A DNA stretch of 64,000 bases from Fusicatenibacter saccharivorans. Lineage in GTDB: Bacteria > Bacillota > Clostridia > Lachnospirales > Lachnospiraceae. The stretch is from positions 62,001 to 126,000 of the forward strand of contig NZ_JAQEGR010000013.1 of the NCBI RefSeq assembly GCF_027667425.1. Reading direction: 5' to 3'. Below are positions 59,566 through 64,000 of the stretch, one piece after another (positions within the stretch are counted from its first letter, which is position 1; every line of letters begins with the position of its first letter). Below the pieces are notes generated by a model. It was not told the DNA's origin. It made no database searches and saw nothing but the letters and a program-made list of their open reading frames with translations. A program made the position numbers and the translations under genes.

Positions 59566-60177
59566 GTTTGAGAATGATGTAAAAATGTATGGTACTCAAA
59601 CTGAGGACGATTTCTATTCTGCAGGCATGAAGTTTGAGAATGATGTAAAAATGTATGGTACTCAAACACCCTGTCCAGAAAAGCCTTCATCGACGATGTT
59701 TGAGAATGATGTAAAAATGTATGGTACTCAAACATCAGGAACAAACGTGAAAGTCGAAAACCAGTTTGAGAATGATGTAAAAATGTATGGTACTCAAACT
59801 ACTGTATATGGTGCGAATGATGGTTTTAAGTTTGAGAATGATGTAAAAATGTATGGTACTCAAACCTGAAAACGTCATATGACGGCGTAAAAGACGTTTG
59901 AGAATGATGTAAAAATGTATGGTACTCAAACACGATTTGAGCGCGTAAATGACAGCTTCTAGTTTGAGAATGATGTAAAAATGTATGGTACTCAAACCGC
60001 TCGCTGCTCACTATCCATCACCGCCTGTTTGAGAATGATGTAAAAATGTATGGTACTCAAACTTTCCACCTCCCCTAAATCTGTAAGTAATGGTTTGAGA
60101 ATGATGTAAAAATGTATAGTACTCAAACATTTTCAGGGCAAATTCTGCTAAATCGTACGTTTGAGAATGATGTAAAA
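59566..60177 (+). CRISPR. CRISPR array, ten repeats and nine spacers
   Basis: The repeat is 36 bases, starting GTTTGAGAATGATGTAAAAA and ending TGTATGGTACTCAAAC. Copies begin at 59566, 59632, 59698, 59764, 59830, 59896, 59962, 60027, 60093 and 60159. Spacers are 30 bases, except the seventh, 29. The ninth repeat has G to A at 60118, and the tenth keeps only its first 19 bases. Decay at this end and an intact leader at the csn2 end place new spacers next to csn2. Confidence 0.97.
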
Positions 60178-60275
60178 TTTATTTTTGTGAACAACAAGAA
60201 TAGATAATTCAAAATGAAATATTCAGAAGACAGTATGAAATCGACTTAATTGTCTTTTTCTTGCTGTCTTTTTCC

Positions 60276-60304
60276 TTGTCTCAAAGCGCCGCACCATGTA
60301 TAAT
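60276..60304 (+). promoter_or_regulatory. coaX promoter
   Basis: TTGTCT (60276-60281), a 17-base spacer and TATAAT (60299-60304), 50 bases before the start codon. Confidence 0.78.
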
Positions 60305-60353
60305 AAAACCACAAGAATTTCATTTCATAGTTTTTACAGGAGGAACCTGAATC

Positions 60354-61118
60354 ATGATCCTTGCAATAGACATCGGCAACACGAACATCGTCCTTGGGTG
60401 TGTGGAAGGGAAAAAAACATACTTTATCGAAAGACTCTCCACGGACAAGGCAAAAACAGAGCTGGAATACGCAGTCAGCCTGAAAAATGTACTGGAACTG
60501 TATGAGATTCCGGTGGAGCAGATCGAAGGAGGTATCATCTCTTCCGTTGTTCCGCAGGTGACAGAGCTCTGCCGGAGTGCGGCAGAAAAAGTGATTAAAA
60601 AGCCGGTCAAAGTTGTCGGCCCCGGTGTGAAGACCGGACTTAATATCAAACTGGACGACCCCGCAACGGCAGGAAGCGATCTTGTTGTTGTAGCAGTAGC
60701 AGCGCTGAATGAATACACATGTCCGCAGATTGTTATCGATATGGGAACTGCCACGACGATGAGTGTACTTGATCAGAAAGGAAGCTTCATCGGAGGCGTG
60801 ATTCTTCCGGGACTTCGTACTTCGCTGGATGCTCTCGTATCAAATGCCGCGCAGCTTAGCCAGACCAGTCTGACAGCACCGAAAAAAGTCATTGGCAAAA
60901 ATACGCTGGACTGTATGAAAGGCGGTATGATTTATGGAAACGCTGCCAGCATCGACGGCATGATCGAACGGATGGAAGAAGAACTTGGCTGCAAATGCAC
61001 GATTGTGGCTACCGGAGGTCTGGCGAAAGCTGTGATTCCGCACTGCAGACATGACATCATCATCGATGAGAATCTGCTCCTGAAAGGTCTTCAGATCATC
61101 TACGAGAAAAACAGGTAG
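60354..61118 (+). CDS. coaX: Type III pantothenate kinase
   Basis: The 254-residue CoaX phosphorylates pantothenate, the first step of coenzyme A synthesis, and needs a monovalent cation. The ASKHA-fold marks are MILAIDIGNTNIVLG (phosphate), VVGPGVKTGLNI and PATAGSDLVVVAVAALNEY, then IVIDMGTATTMSVLD and GGVILPGLRTSLDALV, and VATGGLAKAVIPHC at the end. AGGAGGAACC precedes the ATG. It lies between the CRISPR array and a regulator gene. Confidence 0.95.
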   Translation: MILAIDIGNTNIVLGCVEGKKTYFIERLSTDKAKTELEYAVSLKNVLELYEIPVEQIEGGIISSVVPQVTELCRSAAEKVIKKPVKVVGPGVKTGLNIKLDDPATAGSDLVVVAVAALNEYTCPQIVIDMGTATTMSVLDQKGSFIGGVILPGLRTSLDALVSNAAQLSQTSLTAPKKVIGKNTLDCMKGGMIYGNAASIDGMIERMEEELGCKCTIVATGGLAKAVIPHCRHDIIIDENLLLKGLQIIYEKNR

Positions 61119-61130
61119 GGAAACCGTTTG

Positions 61131-61170
61131 TTGACAAAGTTTGCGAATTGTTATAACATATGTATAACAA
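61131..61170 (+). promoter_or_regulatory. Promoter and palindromic operator of the gntR-clpC pair
   Basis: TTGACA (61131-61136) with a -10 near 61152-61159 overlaps a palindrome, TTGTTATA (61148-61155) and TATAACAA (61163-61170), with a 7-base centre. The palindrome is the likely binding site of the GntR protein encoded 28 bases downstream. Confidence 0.8.
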
Positions 61171-61197
61171 AACGATACGAGAAAGCAGGGTGTAACT

Positions 61198-61584
61198 ATG
61201 TATTATGAGACAATACAGATCGATTTCAACAGCGATGAAGCGATCTATATCCAGCTGAGAAATCAGATTATTCTGGGTATTGCCACTTCCAGAATTCAGG
61301 AAGGAGATACTCTACCTTCGGTAAGACAGCTCGCAGACAATATCGGAATCAACATGCATACCGTAAATAAGGCCTACAGCGTACTCCGGCAGGAGGGGCT
61401 TCTTTCGATTGACCGAAGAAAAGGAGCCGTTATCTCTATCGATGCGGATAAACTGTATGCCATGCAGGAACTGCGCGAAGATCTGCAGGTGATTCTTGCA
61501 AAAGCCGTCTGCAAAAATATATCAAAAGAAGAAGTACATCAGCTTGTAGATGAAATTTACAGCAATTACGCAGACGAAACATGA
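61198..61584 (+). CDS. GntR-family regulator upstream of clpC
   Basis: The 128-residue protein is a YtrA-type GntR regulator: winged helix at residues 12-78 (IYIQLRNQIILGIATSRIQEGDTLPSVRQLADNIGINMHTVNKAYSVLRQEGLL) followed by a short helical tail (about 45 residues) with no ligand domain. It is 16 bases upstream of clpC, in the place where ctsR-mcsA-mcsB usually precedes clpC in Firmicutes. Autoregulation through the palindrome at 61148-61170 is likely. Confidence 0.88.
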   Translation: MYYETIQIDFNSDEAIYIQLRNQIILGIATSRIQEGDTLPSVRQLADNIGINMHTVNKAYSVLRQEGLLSIDRRKGAVISIDADKLYAMQELREDLQVILAKAVCKNISKEEVHQLVDEIYSNYADET

Positions 61585-61600
61585 AGGAGACAATAGTATT

Positions 61601-64000
61601 ATGAGAGAAGGATATACCAGTCAGGCAAAAAAAGCACTGGCATATGCGGTTAGGACAGCTGAAAAATGTGGACATAATTACGTAGGAACCGAACACCTTC
61701 TGATCGGACTTCTGAACGTGGAGGATGGCACAGCAGGCATGGTGCTTTCTGAGTTTCACGTAGATGCCGGACAGCTTACCGAACTGATTGACCGTCTGAT
61801 TGCACCAGGCGGAAACACCGTGACCGAATCCCGACCGGGCTATACTCCGCGGGTACGCAGAGTGCTTGAAAATGCAGAAGCGGAGGCAGCGCGTTTTAAG
61901 AGCAGAGCTGTGGGAACCGAGCATTTGCTGATCGCAATCTTAAAAGAAAGTGACTGTGTTGCTACCCGTTTGCTTTTTACCATGGGGATCAACATTCAGA
62001 AACTATATGGAGCAATCCTTACTGCCATGGGCGAGGCACCGCTGCAGGGCGGTGCAAGCGGAAATGCAAATACCGGCCGCGGACCGCAGACAAGAGGTGG
62101 AGCGCAGACCAGCGAAACGCCGGCACTGGACCAGTACAGCCGGGATCTGACTGAGCTTGCGCGCGAAGGAAAACTCGATCCGGTTGTCGGCCGTGGGCAG
62201 GAAATTGAGCGTGTCATTCAGATCTTAAGTCGCCGGACAAAAAACAACCCGTGTCTGATCGGAGAGCCGGGTGTCGGAAAAACGGCGATTGCGGAAGGTC
62301 TGGCGCAGCGGATTGCCCTTGGCATTGTGCCGGAAACGATCCGCGATAAGCGAGTTGTTGTCCTTGACCTTTCCGGAATGGTAGCCGGAAGCAAATACCG
62401 CGGTGAGTTCGAAGAGCGTATCAAACGTGTCGTCAAAGAAGTGACGGACAATGAAAATATTCTGCTGTTCATCGATGAACTTCACACCATCATCGGGGCC
62501 GGCGGTGCAGAGGGAGCACTCGATGCATCCAATATCTTAAAACCGTCCCTTTCCCGCGGAGAAATTCAGCTCATCGGTGCAACCACGCTCGAAGAATACC
62601 GTAAATACATCGAAAAAGATGCCGCATTGGAGCGCCGTTTCCAGCCGGTCAAAGTAGAAGAACCGACGGAAAGCGAAGCACTTGATATCTTAAAAGGCCT
62701 GCGCCCATACTACGAACGCCACCACGGCGTGGAAATCACCGATGAAGCACTGGAAGCAGCCGTAAAAATGAGCGTCCGCTACATCAACGACCGTTTCCTG
62801 CCGGATAAAGCCATCGATCTGATCGATGAGGCATCCGCAGGCGTACAGCTCGCCGGCTACCAGGTGCCGGACAACATGGCAAAAGAGGAGCAGACACTGT
62901 TCGAAGTACAGAAAGAAAAAGAATCCGCGATCAGTGCCGGCGATTTTGAGCAGGCAAAAGAACTGCAGGCGCGCCAGCAGGAGCTCGAAAAAGATCTGGA
63001 GCAGATCCGAAAACGCTTTGAACGCCGTTGCAAAAACAAAAAACTGCAGGTAACAGAAGAAGAAATCGCAAAAACCGTATCCACCTGGACGAAAATTCCG
63101 GTACAGCGTCTCGCGGAAGGAGAATCGAAACGTCTGGCAAGACTGGAGCAGACACTCCATAAACGCGTTGTCGGCCAGGAAGAAGCCGTGACAGCTGTGG
63201 CAAAAGCCGTAAAACGAGGCAGAGTCGGATTAAAAGACCCGAACCGTCCGACAGGATCCTTCCTGTTTCTTGGACCGACCGGTGTCGGAAAAACAGAACT
63301 TTCCAAAGCACTCGCCGAGGCAGTTTTCGGTACAGAGCAGGCCCTGATCCGCGTCGACATGTCGGAGTACATGGAGAAACACAGCGTCTCCAAACTGATC
63401 GGATCCCCTCCGGGATACGTCGGCTACGAGGAAGGCGGCCAGCTCTCCGAAAAAGTGCGCCGCAACCCGTACAGTGTGATCCTGTTTGACGAGATCGAAA
63501 AAGCGCACCCGGATGTCTTCAACATTCTGCTGCAGGTGCTTGATGATGGCCATATCACCGACGCGCAGGGCAGAAAAGTTGATTTCAAACAGACCTGCAT
63601 TATCATGACATCCAATGCCGGAGCACAGAACATTGTAGCGCCGAAACGCCTTGGATTCCTTTCGACAGAAGATGAGCGGAAAGACTACGAATACATGAAG
63701 GGCCAGGTGATGGAAGAAGTCAAACGGATGTTTAAGCCGGAATTCCTGAACCGAATCGACGAGATTATTGTATTCCATCAGCTTACCAAGGCGGATATGA
63801 AGAAGATTCTGCAGATTCTGCTCAAAGATCTGGAGCGCCGCTGCAAGGAGCAGATGGACATTGAATTGAAAGTCCGTGACACCGTGAAAGAATATCTCGT
63901 GGAAAACAGCTTCGACAGCAAGTACGGTGCCCGCCCGTTAAAACGCGCGATCCAGAGCAAAATTGAGGATCCGCTCGCAGAAGCCATCCTGAACGGAGAA
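61601..64000 (+). CDS. clpC: ClpC-type AAA+ unfoldase, 3' end outside window
   Basis: The 800 visible residues cover nearly all of a ClpC ATPase that unfolds proteins for ClpP. Two Clp_N repeats lie in the first 145 residues (NYVGTEHLLIGLLNVEDG, AVGTEHLLIAILKESD). The first AAA+ domain has GEPGVGKTAIAEG and LFIDELHTIIGAGG. A UVR-type coiled coil follows (FEQAKELQARQQELEKDLE). The second AAA+ domain has FLGPTGVGKTELSKALAE and VILFDEIEKAHPDVF, and a ClpP-type carboxyl region follows. AAGGAGACAATAGT precedes the ATG at 61601. The window ends before the stop codon. The linker at residues 147-172 is Gly/Thr-rich and unusually loose. Confidence 0.95.
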   Translation, partial: MREGYTSQAKKALAYAVRTAEKCGHNYVGTEHLLIGLLNVEDGTAGMVLSEFHVDAGQLTELIDRLIAPGGNTVTESRPGYTPRVRRVLENAEAEAARFKSRAVGTEHLLIAILKESDCVATRLLFTMGINIQKLYGAILTAMGEAPLQGGASGNANTGRGPQTRGGAQTSETPALDQYSRDLTELAREGKLDPVVGRGQEIERVIQILSRRTKNNPCLIGEPGVGKTAIAEGLAQRIALGIVPETIRDKRVVVLDLSGMVAGSKYRGEFEERIKRVVKEVTDNENILLFIDELHTIIGAGGAEGALDASNILKPSLSRGEIQLIGATTLEEYRKYIEKDAALERRFQPVKVEEPTESEALDILKGLRPYYERHHGVEITDEALEAAVKMSVRYINDRFLPDKAIDLIDEASAGVQLAGYQVPDNMAKEEQTLFEVQKEKESAISAGDFEQAKELQARQQELEKDLEQIRKRFERRCKNKKLQVTEEEIAKTVSTWTKIPVQRLAEGESKRLARLEQTLHKRVVGQEEAVTAVAKAVKRGRVGLKDPNRPTGSFLFLGPTGVGKTELSKALAEAVFGTEQALIRVDMSEYMEKHSVSKLIGSPPGYVGYEEGGQLSEKVRRNPYSVILFDEIEKAHPDVFNILLQVLDDGHITDAQGRKVDFKQTCIIMTSNAGAQNIVAPKRLGFLSTEDERKDYEYMKGQVMEEVKRMFKPEFLNRIDEIIVFHQLTKADMKKILQILLKDLERRCKEQMDIELKVRDTVKEYLVENSFDSKYGARPLKRAIQSKIEDPLAEAILNGE

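Noticed and set aside
59474..59869. Open reading frame crossing the end of csn2 and five CRISPR repeats
   Set aside because: Its product is a repetition of FENDVKMYGTQT created by the repeats; the frames on the opposite strand are repetitive for the same reason.
60178..60275. Possible second RNA gene or repeats after the CRISPR array
   Set aside because: Only AT-rich sequence is seen between the truncated last repeat and the coaX promoter; no further repeat copy or stem-loop with a terminator stands out.

Overview
The window reads as the chromosome of an endospore-forming Gram-positive anaerobe of the Clostridia, most likely a gut Lachnospiraceae member. The evidence is the end of a spoIIIA operon, Gram-positive promoters and AGGAGG ribosome sites, a TPP riboswitch on thiT, and housekeeping genes typical of that group (pcrA, purL, pyk, lysA, coaX, clpC). 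Two accessory blocks stand out: a 24-kb integrative and conjugative element (ICE) and a complete type II-A CRISPR-Cas9 locus. One run of ten Ns lies at 41876-41885.

Layout. 1-1.8 kb: spoIIIAF (partial), spoIIIAG, spoIIIAH. 1.9-2.8 kb: thiT behind a TPP riboswitch. 2.8-7.6 kb: a sugar operon (DUF4867 protein, fucose/arabinose isomerase-like protein, xylulokinase, AraC regulator). 7.6-11.1 kb: yerC-like regulator, DUF1836 protein, pcrA. 11.1-36.1 kb: a cell-wall amidase gene split by a Tn916-family ICE. 36.3-41.9 kb: NAD(P)-binding protein, PAP2 phosphatase, PucR regulator, diacylglycerol kinase, glycerophosphodiesterase and a second PAP2-like membrane protein. 42.1-53.0 kb: purL, a small sigma factor, a lactonase-type beta-propeller, aroC, a rhomboid-like protein, pyk and lysA, followed by tRNA-Leu(CAA). 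53.4-60.2 kb: tracrRNA, cas9, cas1, cas2, csn2 and a nine-spacer array. 60.3-64 kb: coaX, a GntR regulator and the start of clpC.

The ICE keeps the Tn916 backbone order (orf23-22-21-20-19-ardA-17-16-15-14-13, then orf9-7-8) but uses a TndX-like large serine recombinase with TnpW instead of a tyrosine integrase. Where tetM usually lies it carries a GntR/ABC-transporter cassette. It also carries a sortase-anchored adhesin coupled to a C5 DNA methyltransferase, two divergent ArdA proteins, a SieB-like exclusion protein and a recognisable oriT. It sits inside the first catalytic motif of the amidase, and the two gene halves can be rejoined in frame by eye. In the excised circle the leftward orf7-orf8-tnpW-recombinase transcription would run across the joint into the adhesin and transfer genes, as known for Tn916.

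The CRISPR locus looks intact. Cas9 keeps all nuclease residues, the tracrRNA has a promoter, anti-repeat, hairpins and terminator, and an ATTTGAG leader-anchoring motif abuts the first repeat. The array decays at the far end. The leader also holds an 11-nt inverted copy of the repeat end that is probably transcribed.
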